44,208 nucleotides of DNA from Verrucomicrobiaceae bacterium (GTDB lineage Bacteria; Verrucomicrobiota; Verrucomicrobiia; Verrucomicrobiales; Verrucomicrobiaceae), in contig JAIXZA010000145.1 of the NCBI GenBank assembly GCA_027489965.1, forward strand, positions 1-44,208. Reading direction: 5' to 3'. Position 1 is the stretch's first letter. Each line of letters starts with the position of its first letter. The notes under the pieces are model-generated. The model was given only the letters and a program-made list of their open reading frames with translations. It searched no databases and had not been told where the DNA came from. Made by a program: the position numbers and the translations under genes. Positions 16,171-24,759 of this stretch are shown here, piece by piece.

Positions 16171-19025
16171 GCCACAAGATCCAAGAGCTCATTCTCAGGC
16201 ATGGTTTGATCTAGTCCCATGGGCATGAGGCTAGTCGCCAAAACCACGTCTGAGATGATCTGTTGATGAAGCAGATTCTTCTCCTGCCCTGCAACATCCA
16301 GGATCAGCAAACCTTCCGCCGTATGACTCTTGATGAGACCCGTGATTTGCTGCCCATCAGTTGTTTCGACAATATGTGCCTCGTAATCGCGGGCCAGCGT
16401 ATTGCTGGGAAAGAGGATACTTTCCAAAAGATCGCGTTCAGTTCTGATGGCACCAATCTTGGATAAATCAGGGCCAATGGCACGACCCACATCGCCGATC
16501 TTATGGCAGGCCACGCAGCTGCCCTTGCCCAGCTTGAAGTACTCAGCTCCCTTAGCGGCATTGCCAGTGGATTGAACTTTATCAGCGAGCGGCCCAAGTT
16601 GTCGTTTTTTAGCTTCAGCAACACCAACAGCCTTCTGATAAGCCGGAAGAACAACCGTCTCAAAAATGTCCGGCGGCGAATCAGCTAGCGCCGTTCGGTA
16701 AACACTCTCCTGCTGGCTGGCTAGGACTGGATTCTTGACTATCTCATCGACTAAATGACGCACCACTTCTGCATTCTTTTGACGTTTTAAAAGCGGCAGA
16801 AATGTCTTCAACTCGACAGGGCCGACCATCGCCAAGAGCGGTGCTATCTGAATTAGCTGATCCGCCGTAAGGGATGCCTCTGCGATCATTCTAGATGCTT
16901 GGATTTTAGCCGCTGCGCTTGATCCGTTGTCTTGCAACACAGCTTTGACCATATCAAAGCTTCCGTCCTTGAGGCTCAAGACTTTGACAGCATCCAGCGC
17001 TTTCAATCTCAGGTAAACAGGCCGCTTCTCATCCGCGGCAAGCATTTGCAGAGCCGCATCAAAGCGGGATGATTTTAGATTTCTGACTGCCTCGAAAAGA
17101 AGTGGTGTGGGCGTCTCTGCAAGCATCCTCTCCAGAGGCACCGCCCAGTCATCCAAACTCACCCCCGCAGTCTGCCCCGCGAGAATCTGTAACGCTGCTG
17201 CGCACGCTTCACTTGAAACATGATTTAAAAGTGCCGTGATGAGAGCCTGCGTTTGTGGTTTACGAATCAAGGCGATGCCATAGTTTTGCAAAACCTTCAC
17301 ACGCTGAGTCGAAAGGTTTCTCTCCTTCAGCCAAGCCTGAAGTTTGGGCGTCACCCATTCATCGTCATCGGGATGATTGATGACAAGAGACAATGATAGA
17401 TGCGCTAAGTCAGCGTCATTTGAGTCAAGATTTTTCACAGCCACTTCTAGCCGCTGATTCGTGCTGGAAACATCATCTGGGATAAAGCTGGCTAACATCC
17501 GACGAAGCGCCGTTGTGTTGGTTTCGTTTTTCAGATCCTCCAATGAGATCGCCAACAATTCCATCCTCTGGGCGGCAAGGATAAGCGAATGTTCGAGGGC
17601 TGGATCGAGTGGCTCACTCATTAAGTGGCGTAGTTCCTTCCCCAAAGCTTTCCATTTTGGCTCAACCGAATCATGAACCCCCAAACCTTTCGGCAGGTCT
17701 TTAGCAAGGCGCTCCAACGCACGTCGCTGAACAGAAAAATCCTTGGATCGTAGATCAGCTATTTGAGATTCAATGTTGGCTTCAGGGACGACAGGCTGCT
17801 TCAAAGCCAGTGTTGGCGCTTTCGTTGGCTTGATCCGATACACGGCCCCCAGAAGATCTGCCTTCGCCATCAGACTGCTAGGACAACCGATGCGAAACCA
17901 GCCGCCTGTATCAATGAGCAAAAGCGAGCCATCTCGGGGATCTTCCATCACATCCGTGAGATGGATATCAGGATCGTGAAGCTTCAGAAATTCGTTCTCT
18001 ATGGCTCTGTAGCTACTCCCTTCCGGTATCAGCTCCATACGCACCAAACGCTGAGTATTGAAGTGAGTCACCATGAAGTTCATGGCTTGGCCCGCATACG
18101 TTTTCCAGAAGCAGCAACCGCTCACAGCCACGTGGCCAAAGTTATGCATTACCGGCATGTGCTCCAGTGTTCTGGGGAGATGGCTAATCGCCTTCATCTG
18201 ATCAGCGCGCTCGTAAACACCTCCGTAAAGCCAATGCATCAGCGTGTCTCCTCGCGGCTGATTGTAATAGAGATTCTGAACACCGATCACATCTCCTTCA
18301 GGAGTGAAATCCACTTCCACCGGATTATCTCCGCAGCCAAGGGAATGCCATTGAACATCGGCCCCATCAGGCTGGCAGCTCCAGATGCCACAAGCTAAGG
18401 ATTCATCGACAGGCGCTCCATCCTTCTGCGTCACTTTGTGTCCTTTGCGTCCATGACACCAATAAAGACGGCCATTCGGATGCAAAAAAGGGCCATGGAT
18501 GTCAGCGGCATTTCCCGTGTAATCAAAGCCGGTCACAATTTCTTCTCGTTTGTCAGCAACGCCGTCTTCATTGCTATCCGTGAGTTTCCAGATGGATGGC
18601 GGTGATGCCACGTAGAGTGCCCCTTTCAACCAACAAGCTCCTTGGGGAAAGGTCATCTTGTCAGCAAAGATGGTGCTTTTGTCAAAGCTGCCGTCCTTGT
18701 TCGTATCCTCAAGCAGGAGAACACGATTGGGCGGATTTGAATCTAGCTGCTGCTTATTCCAATTCACTCCCACCGCATCCCCGACAAACAGACGCCCCCG
18801 ATCATCTAGGCAGCCCATGATCGGATGCGTCACCAGTGGTGCAGCTGCAGCTAGTGTGAAGGAATACCCCTCCGGCAGCGTGGCCTGAGGAAGCTTAGGC
18901 TGATCTTGAGATGCATCCAGAGTGACAACCACTGGGCGTTTGGCCGACTCTGGAAGCCCAACCGTTAATTCCACTGCAATCAGGGGAAGAGTCAATGTAG
19001 CCGCGATGTGGAAAAGCCATTTCAT
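16149..19025 (-). CDS. PVC-type membrane-bound dehydrogenase with C-terminal heme domain
   Basis: A 958-residue exported protein. Signal peptide MKWLFHIAATLTLPLIAVEL, then a beta-propeller dehydrogenase-like domain (LPEGYSFTLAAAAPLVTHPI onward, with DDRGRLFVGD, EDTNKDGSFDKSTIFADKM, ADIHGPFLHPNGRLYWCHGR and HLTDVMEDPRDGSLLLIDTGGWF). HEAT-like alpha repeats occupy about 410-800, and a C-terminal Pirellula/Verrucomicrobium-type heme domain has CVACH at about 837-841 and a Met ligand candidate in SLMPMGL. Such proteins are abundant in PVC bacteria and are thought to oxidise sugars at the cell envelope; substrates are unproven. I chose the ATG at 19025 rather than one 17 codons upstream because the signal peptide starts there. 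It converges on the methyltransferase gene. Confidence 0.9.
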   Translation of the reverse strand: MKWLFHIAATLTLPLIAVELTVGLPESAKRPVVVTLDASQDQPKLPQATLPEGYSFTLAAAAPLVTHPIMGCLDDRGRLFVGDAVGVNWNKQQLDSNPPNRVLLLEDTNKDGSFDKSTIFADKMTFPQGACWLKGALYVASPPSIWKLTDSNEDGVADKREEIVTGFDYTGNAADIHGPFLHPNGRLYWCHGRKGHKVTQKDGAPVDESLACGIWSCQPDGADVQWHSLGCGDNPVEVDFTPEGDVIGVQNLYYNQPRGDTLMHWLYGGVYERADQMKAISHLPRTLEHMPVMHNFGHVAVSGCCFWKTYAGQAMNFMVTHFNTQRLVRMELIPEGSSYRAIENEFLKLHDPDIHLTDVMEDPRDGSLLLIDTGGWFRIGCPSSLMAKADLLGAVYRIKPTKAPTLALKQPVVPEANIESQIADLRSKDFSVQRRALERLAKDLPKGLGVHDSVEPKWKALGKELRHLMSEPLDPALEHSLILAAQRMELLAISLEDLKNETNTTALRRMLASFIPDDVSSTNQRLEVAVKNLDSNDADLAHLSLSLVINHPDDDEWVTPKLQAWLKERNLSTQRVKVLQNYGIALIRKPQTQALITALLNHVSSEACAAALQILAGQTAGVSLDDWAVPLERMLAETPTPLLFEAVRNLKSSRFDAALQMLAADEKRPVYLRLKALDAVKVLSLKDGSFDMVKAVLQDNGSSAAAKIQASRMIAEASLTADQLIQIAPLLAMVGPVELKTFLPLLKRQKNAEVVRHLVDEIVKNPVLASQQESVYRTALADSPPDIFETVVLPAYQKAVGVAEAKKRQLGPLADKVQSTGNAAKGAEYFKLGKGSCVACHKIGDVGRAIGPDLSKIGAIRTERDLLESILFPSNTLARDYEAHIVETTDGQQITGLIKSHTAEGLLILDVAGQEKNLLHQQIISDVVLATSLMPMGLDQTMPENELLDLVAYLRSLR

Positions 19026-19133
19026 CAGGCCATTCAATACCCAGTTAGTTGCGCCATTATTGCAGCAAACTGCCAACCTCTAGTAGATGCTAGAGATGGG
19101 CAGCTGCGACTCTACCATTCCGGATGAGTTTGG

Positions 19134-20903
19134 TTAAATCAGAGTCTTCTTTGCCACCATGGCCATGAGAGCTTCAATCATGCCACTACTGCCACCTGCA
19201 CCGCTGGTGACGAGCACGTCGGGGACGACGCGCAGATTCTTTTCTGCAATGATTTGGAAAAGCTGCATGAGTGCATAAGTATCCTGACCCACGGCATGGA
19301 TGCCTGCACTATGAGCTTCCGCTTTAGCCTGCCCGGTGGCTCGGATAGCATCGGCTTCACCATTGGCACGCAGACGTGTACTTGTGGCTTCACCTTCACT
19401 CTTTTTGACGGAGGAACTAGCATGAAGCTCAGCAATACGCACCCCTTCCTCAGCTCCGACGATTTCATTCTGAATATCAGCCAATGACGTTTGACGCACG
19501 AGTTGCTGGCGTTGTTTCTCTGCGGCCTCTTGCATCTCATAGGTCTTTCGTTGTTCCTCAGCGATCTTGCGATCCGTCTGTGTTTTCATGAGTGTCTCAG
19601 GTGGTGTGATGTCACCGATCAAGGTATCAATGGCCTCGACATCATACTCACGCAGAGCCGCTGCAATATGAGACGCAGCCTCATGCTGGCGCTCGCTACG
19701 AGCGCTCAAGAAATCGAGCACGGTGTAGTCTTGGGCACTATTACGGAAGTAGTTCCCCACAATCGGCTGAAGCACGTGATCAATGAGATTCTGCAAGGAA
19801 CCAGCGCGGCTGATCACCTTCGGTGCTTCATTGGCACCGATATGGATGATCTGTGAAACATCCAGGTTGAAAGCAAAGCCATCTCGTGAACGGACGGTGA
19901 TGCTGCTGAGCTTTTCATCAAAGTGATGTGCTTCGGTGCGATTGGCCCAGTTCAGCACAATGTTCGTTGTCGGCACCAATTCCACACGTTGAATGCGCAA
20001 GTTAATCGGATGTTTACCGGGCAGCAGAGGCTTTACCCAGACACCTTTGTGACCAACTTCGACAAGGTCGCCATGCTTAAACTCAGGGCCACTGACGTCT
20101 TCGTGAATTTTACCGACATAAGAGATGACGACACCCACATGGCCAATGGGGATTTCGATCATCTCGGTCTGCTCGACATCGGCAAACCAGGGATTGAGAT
20201 TCCACTGACCGCTGAGCAGGATCTGCTCTTGAAGACCACGACTACCGCCAGCGTTCAGGAATGCCTGAGCATCTTGGAAGTTATTGTGTCCAGGAATCAT
20301 GGCACCGGCCATCTCACCTTGTTCAATCGGCACACCGTCCATCGTCGTGACGATGCCAACGCGGTCAGCCGAGACATGCAGGAGGCGCAGTTTGTTCGGG
20401 GACAAACCATGATCTGCGGCATTGCGAGAAGTGATGACCGTGAACAGAGCTGGATTGATACGATAGGTCCCAGCGGTGAGGACACCCAACTGGCGTCCCT
20501 TTTCACCACCACCGACAAGGAATCGACGTGCGTCCTGAAAGTGATCACAATCGATCATACGACCAAGAATGCGTTCAGGAGGGATGGCCGCGCCTGCCCT
20601 TGAGACGATAAGGGCCAACTCGCCCTGAGGAACGACAAGCATTGGCACACGCTGCACCTCATACTGCCAGAGCCAATAACCAAAGTGCAGCCCAGGAGGC
20701 AGCGTATCGGCCTGATAACCCGCCTCGCCATTGAGAGCTAGCATCTCACCGGGCTTCAGGTTTTTAAAGGCAAAGCGCTTGATGATCACGCCCACTTGGT
20801 TCTCACCAATACGGACAAGACTGACGAAACAAAAGATGGCGATGGAGGCCAAGGTCAGGAATGACCATAGATGATTGAGAATGAAATTTAAAAATGGGTT
20901 CAT
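19134..20903 (-). CDS. SPFH/Band 7 domain membrane protein with N-terminal repeats
   Basis: A 589-residue protein anchored by one N-terminal membrane span (LWSFLTLASIAIFCFVSLV, residues 12-30). Several repeats follow (about 32-85, 92-157, 178-243 and 250-306), each starting with a pattern like VGVV and ending LPPG, AGTYRINP, SGQWNLNP or LLPGKHPINL. The Band 7/SPFH domain then runs from about 315, with TVRSRDGFAFNLDVSQIIHI and DYTVLDFLSARSERQ, and a long Ala/Glu coiled coil resembling flotillin (AEEQRKTYEMQEAAEKQRQQ). SPFH proteins form membrane scaffolds. The start at 20903 precedes the membrane span; the frame stays open 80 codons further up but that part looks non-coding. Confidence 0.88.
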   Translation of the reverse strand: MNPFLNFILNHLWSFLTLASIAIFCFVSLVRIGENQVGVIIKRFAFKNLKPGEMLALNGEAGYQADTLPPGLHFGYWLWQYEVQRVPMLVVPQGELALIVSRAGAAIPPERILGRMIDCDHFQDARRFLVGGGEKGRQLGVLTAGTYRINPALFTVITSRNAADHGLSPNKLRLLHVSADRVGIVTTMDGVPIEQGEMAGAMIPGHNNFQDAQAFLNAGGSRGLQEQILLSGQWNLNPWFADVEQTEMIEIPIGHVGVVISYVGKIHEDVSGPEFKHGDLVEVGHKGVWVKPLLPGKHPINLRIQRVELVPTTNIVLNWANRTEAHHFDEKLSSITVRSRDGFAFNLDVSQIIHIGANEAPKVISRAGSLQNLIDHVLQPIVGNYFRNSAQDYTVLDFLSARSERQHEAASHIAAALREYDVEAIDTLIGDITPPETLMKTQTDRKIAEEQRKTYEMQEAAEKQRQQLVRQTSLADIQNEIVGAEEGVRIAELHASSSVKKSEGEATSTRLRANGEADAIRATGQAKAEAHSAGIHAVGQDTYALMQLFQIIAEKNLRVVPDVLVTSGAGGSSGMIEALMAMVAKKTLI

Positions 20904-21097
20904 GATGAAATGGAATGATTTACGTTGATTGAATGTGACCGCACAGACATGGATTACTCCTGGCCCGCAGCGGTCCGTGCGGATGAGGAATGAGTGAATA
21001 AGCGAACCGGCGTCTAGCGGAGGCATTTCCTCCGAAAATCCTATGGCGGCGTGGCCGCGTGATGAGCGGATTGTGTCTTCATGACAATTGACTCCGT

Positions 21098-21355
21098 TTA
21101 TCGAGCAATGAGTTGGATGCGCGCGCATTGCGGGCACCGCCAAGCATTGACTTTATGCTTTTGATAAAGTCCGCCCATCATCCACATTTCCAATCGACGC
21201 GCGACGCTTCGATTAGCGGGGATCGGTGTGACCCAGATGTTATTCTGGAGCAGAAGTCCCTTTGTCATGGGGCTGCCACACTCGTGGCAGGTGACGCAGG
21301 TAGAAGGATCTGGCAGACTCCGGATTGGAGAGCTGCGGATCGCAGTCAGGTTCAT
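21098..21355 (-). CDS. Small zinc-ribbon protein
   Basis: An 85-residue protein with two Cys pairs, CHEC (C23, C26) and CPQC (near residue 73), spaced as in a zinc ribbon, and an extra Cys at 20. The order CHECGSPMTKGLLLQNNIWV then NAWRCPQCARIQLIA resembles small PVC and Gram-positive zinc-ribbon proteins (DUF6487-like), a tentative match. Such proteins have no known function. No Shine-Dalgarno sequence is evident before the ATG at 21355; instead the bases ending 5 nt upstream belong to a helix of the structured RNA described below, so translation may be controlled by RNA folding. Confidence 0.65.
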   Translation of the reverse strand: MNLTAIRSSPIRSLPDPSTCVTCHECGSPMTKGLLLQNNIWVTPIPANRSVARRLEMWMMGGLYQKHKVNAWRCPQCARIQLIAR

Positions 21356-21360
21356 AGATG

Positions 21361-21625
21361 TGGTTTCTCTAACGACTTTTACACGGCGGACTTCCGCCCT
21401 ACAAAAGTAGGTCTATCTGGGGAAACCATGGTCCCGATGCACTCGCACCGGGCAGAGGATCGCCCTCCCAATAAGGCCTACGAGGTTAGCTGTCGGACTA
21501 GGTCTTGGAAGTGACCCCTCAGACGGTTTCCCGTCCTCGTGCGCCCCATCCTAAAGTCTCTTGCGATTCTCTAGGAAGTTGGTTCCCCCGCGCCACAACT
21601 CAGGAAGGAATTGTGGCCTCGGCTG
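21361..21625 (-). ncRNA. Structured RNA or riboswitch-like leader, unassigned class
   Basis: On the minus strand a 171-nt domain is closed by a 10-bp helix: GGGGGAACCA (21589-21580) pairs with UGGUUUCCCC (21428-21419), with one G-U. Inside are hairpins CCUAGAG/CUUUAGG enclosing a GCAA tetraloop, GACGG-GAAA-CCGUC (21535-21522), a CCAA..CCUA/UAGG..UUGG stem, GGGC/GCCC and CCCGGUGC/GCAUCGGG. A 5' hairpin GCCACAA/UUGUGGC (21617-21592) precedes it, and CUAC-UUUU-GUAG and GGCGG/CCGCC follow. Three stems contain pairs that are G-U on the minus strand but C-A on the plus strand, and two loops are GNRA on the minus strand; one stem favours plus. No tmRNA, RNase P, SRP or 6S signature was recognised. 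The 5' end is inferred from the promoter; the 3' end runs into the zinc-ribbon gene. Confidence 0.65.
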
Positions 21626-21632
21626 CAAGAAA

Positions 21633-21661
21633 ATTAACGCACGGCGAACCAACTTTGTCAA
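21633..21661 (-). promoter_or_regulatory. Sigma-70-like promoter for the structured RNA
   Basis: On the minus strand a perfect TTGACA (21661-21656) is followed after 17 bp by GTTAAT (21638-21633, four of six matches to TATAAT). Transcription would start near 21625, directly before the first RNA hairpin. It lies about 50 bp beyond the terminator of the preceding lipoprotein gene, so the RNA plus zinc-ribbon gene would form their own unit. Confidence 0.55.
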
Positions 21662-21716
21662 ATGGAACCCTGGACTCTCACAGGCACAAGTCATGAAGAA
21701 TTCGAATCCAAGACAC

Positions 21717-21744
21717 AAAAAAAGCGGCTCCGAAGAGCCGCTTT
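21717..21744 (-). terminator. Rho-independent terminator of the lipoprotein gene
   Basis: On the minus strand AAAGCGGCTC-TTCG-GAGCCGCTTT continues into a T-run (TTTTTTT in all). The stem is 10 bp with a stable UUCG tetraloop. It begins 28 bases after the stop codon of the lipoprotein gene at 21772. A textbook intrinsic terminator. Confidence 0.92.
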
Positions 21745-21771
21745 CGATGAAGTTAGGAGGATACCGAAACC

Positions 21772-22542
21772 TTATTTGGAGGAGGTATAGACACCTTTGC
21801 CGCTGGTCGCTGCAACTGGTGCAGAGACGGCTGCCATGGATGGCATTGGACGGCGCCAGCCTGAACCAGGGAAATTGCCATCCGTGTATTGATCGTTGAG
21901 GCTACCTACCATGTAAGGCTTGGTGTCACGCACAGCGCAGCGGAGAAGTCCACCGAAGATACCTTGAGTGGTGCGATCCCAGACATTGGAGTAAGTCTTC
22001 ATGGCTCCGCAAACGACGGTCCCACCCATGTGCATACCACGTTGGACTCCAGTGAGCCCCAGATCTGCAGTATCATAGACTTCGTCTGTGGCATACTGGG
22101 TGCCTTGGTCGCCGATGTCATACACGGTTTCAGTCACACGGTTGGCTTCTTTGCGGACGATGTTACCACCGCGGCGTGTGCTGCGGAAGATCGTGTTGGA
22201 GTAGTTGCGTGTTTGACGCGTTCCAACAGCAGTGACGTAATCGGAAGAATCCTCGGTCACATCCAGAGTTGAATCAGCACTTTGATCAACGACTTGATAA
22301 GGATAGGAAAGGCCTTTGTTGGTGTAACGTGTGGAGTACTTGGAAGCAGGCTTCGAAGGACGCTTGTTGAAGGCCCACCATTTACGGGGAGCTTCTTCCT
22401 CCATGACTACCGTCTCGACCGGAGCGGAATATTTTCCGCCAGTCATGGGCAAAGCAGCAGGAGCACTCGCGGTTGAAGAAGAACTTGTGGATGAGCACGA
22501 AGCAAGGAGTGGGAGGAGTGTCAGCAGATAATATTTATTCAT
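21772..22542 (-). CDS. Hypothetical lipoprotein
   Basis: A 256-residue protein with signal peptide and lipobox (MNKYYLLTLLPLLASC, Cys16) followed by a Ser-rich linker, so it is expected to be a lipid-anchored envelope protein. The mature part is Tyr, Thr and Arg-rich (STRYTNKGLSYPYQVV, TRQTRNYSNTIFRSTRRGGN) with no recognised domain. A hydrophobic-glycine patch (GMHMGGTVVCGAMKTYSNVW) lies near residue 190. It is followed by a strong intrinsic terminator and stands as a single-gene unit upstream of the structured RNA. Function unknown. Confidence 0.75.
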   Translation of the reverse strand: MNKYYLLTLLPLLASCSSTSSSSTASAPAALPMTGGKYSAPVETVVMEEEAPRKWWAFNKRPSKPASKYSTRYTNKGLSYPYQVVDQSADSTLDVTEDSSDYVTAVGTRQTRNYSNTIFRSTRRGGNIVRKEANRVTETVYDIGDQGTQYATDEVYDTADLGLTGVQRGMHMGGTVVCGAMKTYSNVWDRTTQGIFGGLLRCAVRDTKPYMVGSLNDQYTDGNFPGSGWRRPMPSMAAVSAPVAATSGKGVYTSSK

Positions 22543-22616
22543 ATCGCGTTGTGAGAATGTCTGATTGGGATGTTTATGTCAAAATTAAAGTGGAAAATGT
22601 GAAGAAAACTCAATCT

Positions 22617-24638
22617 TCAGCTTTCCCCACTGGCAATAAGTTGGGCAATGACGTTGATGTCTTCGAGGGTCGTGGTGTCACCTTTGATGATTTCACCTGC
22701 AGCGATCTGCTTCAGCAGACGACGCATGATTTTCCCGGAACGAGTCTTCGGCAGGGCCACTGCAAAGCGGATTTCATCAGGTGTCGCCACAGGGCCGATG
22801 ACTTTACGGACGTGTTTTTTGAGATCGTTGGCCAGTTCACGGTCAGCGATGATACCTTCCTTGACGGTGACGAAACAGACGACCCCCTGCCCTTTCATCT
22901 CGTCTGGACGACCGACGACGGCAGATTCAGCGACGGCTGGATGGGAAATGAGGGCGCTTTCGACCTCGGCGGTGCCCAGGCGGTGCCCAGCAACATTCAG
23001 CACGTCATCAATGCGTCCGATGATCCAAATGTTTCCGTCCTTGTCTTTACGGGCGCCGTCACCAGCAAAATACCAGCCCTTAAATTCACTCCAGTAGGCG
23101 TCTTGGTAGCGAGCTTTATCCCCCCAGATGCCGCGCAGCATCGATGGCCAAGGTTTACGGATCACGAGTTTGCCTTGTTCGCAGACACCGACTTCTTTGC
23201 CTAAATCATCGACAATGGCCACATCCACACCAAAGAATGGCAGAGTAGCAGTGCCAGGCTTCGTGGGAGTGGCTCCAGGGATCGGGGTGATCATGTGACC
23301 ACCCGTTTCTGTCTGCCACCAAGTATCCACAATGGGGCATTTTCCGCCGCCGACTTTCGTGTGATACCACATCCAAGCTTCAGGATTGATCGGCTCACCT
23401 ACGGTGCCCAGCAGGCGCAGACTGCTCAGATCGTGCTTCTTGAGCCATTCATCACCCCATTTCATGAAGGAGCGGATGGCCGTAGGGGCGGTGTAAAAGA
23501 CCGTGACTGCGTATTCTTCGATAATTTTCCAGAAACGATCATTCTCAGGCCAGTTTGGTGCCCCCTCAAACATCAAAGACGTAGCGCCCATGGCCAGCGG
23601 GCCATAGACCATGTAACTGTGCCCCGTGACCCAGCCGATGTCTGCGGTACACCAGTAAACATCGTCGTCACGCAGATCGAAGACATATTTGCTGGTCATG
23701 TAAGCATGCAACAAATAGCCACCTGTCGTGTGCAGGATTCCCTTGGGCTTTCCTGTACTGCCGCTGGTATAAAGAATGAAAAGAGGCGACTCCGAGTCCA
23801 TGGCCACGGGGGAGCAATGAGCATCCACGTATTCCAGCTCACGATTCCACCAGACATCACGACCTTCTTCGATGTGGACTTCCTGCCCCGTACGCTTGTA
23901 AACGATCACGGTTTCTACAGGGGTGTCATTGCCTTTGAGGGCATCATCCACATTCTTTTTCAGTGGCACAACGGCTCCGCGACGATAACCGCCATCGGCG
24001 GTCAGGATGATTTTGGCTCCGCAGTCGAGCACACGATCTTTAATGGATTCAGCACTGAAGCCACCGAAGATCACACTGTGCATCGCGCCGATGCGCGTGC
24101 AGGCCAGCATCGCGATAGCAGCCTCAGGGATCATCGGCATATAAATAATGACGCGGTCACCTTTCTTCACCTTATTCCGCTTTAGCACATTGGCAAAGCG
24201 GCACACTTCACGGTGAAGCTGCTGGTAAGTCAGGACACGTTTTTCACCCGGCTCCCCTTCCCAGATCAGCGCCGCCTTCGTTTTGCGAGGTCCTTCCAGA
24301 TGACGGTCCAAACAGTTTTCACTGACATTCAGTTTGCCACCGATGAACCATTTGGCATTTGGGCATTTCCAGTCCAGCACCTTGGTGAAAGGCTTGGTCC
24401 ATTTCAGTTCTTTCGCTTCACGTCCAAAGAACTTATCCGGCTGCTTCAATGACTCGTCGTACATCTTTTTGTACGCTGCCATGCTACCAATCCGAGCCTT
24501 CTTGGAGAACTCGGCACTGGGTTTGAAAATCATATCTTCTGTCGCCGTCGTTTTTGCAGCGGTTTTGCTCGTGACTTTCGCGGCTTTTTTAGCAGCAGTC
24601 TTTTTTGTGGCAGGTTTGGCGACTTTCTTTTGGCTCAT
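22617..24638 (-). CDS. acs: Acetyl-CoA synthetase
   Basis: A 673-residue AMP-forming acetate:CoA ligase, making acetyl-CoA from acetate, ATP and CoA through acetyl-AMP. Visible motifs are the ATP-binding loop YTSGSTGKPKGILHTTGG (290-307), VDTWWQTETGGHMITPIPG, YFAGDGARKDKDGNIWIIGR and the C-terminal SGKIMRRLL with catalytic Lys636, a residue commonly regulated by acetylation. Conserved sequence begins near residue 36 (MIFKPSAEF). Before it lies a tail of about 33 residues made almost only of Lys, Ala and Thr (KKVAKPATKKTAAKKAAKVT), unlike ordinary Acs. A start at Met36 would give a standard-length enzyme, so start choice is open. Confidence 0.97.
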   Translation of the reverse strand: MSQKKVAKPATKKTAAKKAAKVTSKTAAKTTATEDMIFKPSAEFSKKARIGSMAAYKKMYDESLKQPDKFFGREAKELKWTKPFTKVLDWKCPNAKWFIGGKLNVSENCLDRHLEGPRKTKAALIWEGEPGEKRVLTYQQLHREVCRFANVLKRNKVKKGDRVIIYMPMIPEAAIAMLACTRIGAMHSVIFGGFSAESIKDRVLDCGAKIILTADGGYRRGAVVPLKKNVDDALKGNDTPVETVIVYKRTGQEVHIEEGRDVWWNRELEYVDAHCSPVAMDSESPLFILYTSGSTGKPKGILHTTGGYLLHAYMTSKYVFDLRDDDVYWCTADIGWVTGHSYMVYGPLAMGATSLMFEGAPNWPENDRFWKIIEEYAVTVFYTAPTAIRSFMKWGDEWLKKHDLSSLRLLGTVGEPINPEAWMWYHTKVGGGKCPIVDTWWQTETGGHMITPIPGATPTKPGTATLPFFGVDVAIVDDLGKEVGVCEQGKLVIRKPWPSMLRGIWGDKARYQDAYWSEFKGWYFAGDGARKDKDGNIWIIGRIDDVLNVAGHRLGTAEVESALISHPAVAESAVVGRPDEMKGQGVVCFVTVKEGIIADRELANDLKKHVRKVIGPVATPDEIRFAVALPKTRSGKIMRRLLKQIAAGEIIKGDTTTLEDINVIAQLIASGES

Positions 24639-24759
24639 GGGAGTTTAAATGATGGCAGTGGGGAGGAAAGAACGAAACTACATGCGCTCCTCTCTCACTG
24701 GCAATGATAGAGTGCGATATTGATAAAGATTTGGAGCCTCAAATCCGCAGAAACCCATG

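Noticed and set aside
17763..18398. Long plus-strand frame of 211 codons inside the dehydrogenase gene
   Set aside because: It is antisense to a well-supported coding sequence and has no recognisable protein pattern; long shadow frames are common here.
20904..21143. 80-codon N-terminal extension of the SPFH gene
   Set aside because: It precedes the membrane anchor, overlaps the zinc-ribbon gene and looks non-coding; the start at 20903 fits the protein better.
21700..21712. tRNA T-arm-like sequence TTCGAATCC
   Set aside because: There is no matching stem, anticodon arm or acceptor pairing around it.
21356..21720. tmRNA, RNase P RNA, SRP RNA or 6S RNA
   Set aside because: I looked for the T-arm and tag of tmRNA, the RNase P conserved blocks, the SRP GGAAG loop region and a 6S-like long rod; none was convincing, so the RNA is left unassigned.
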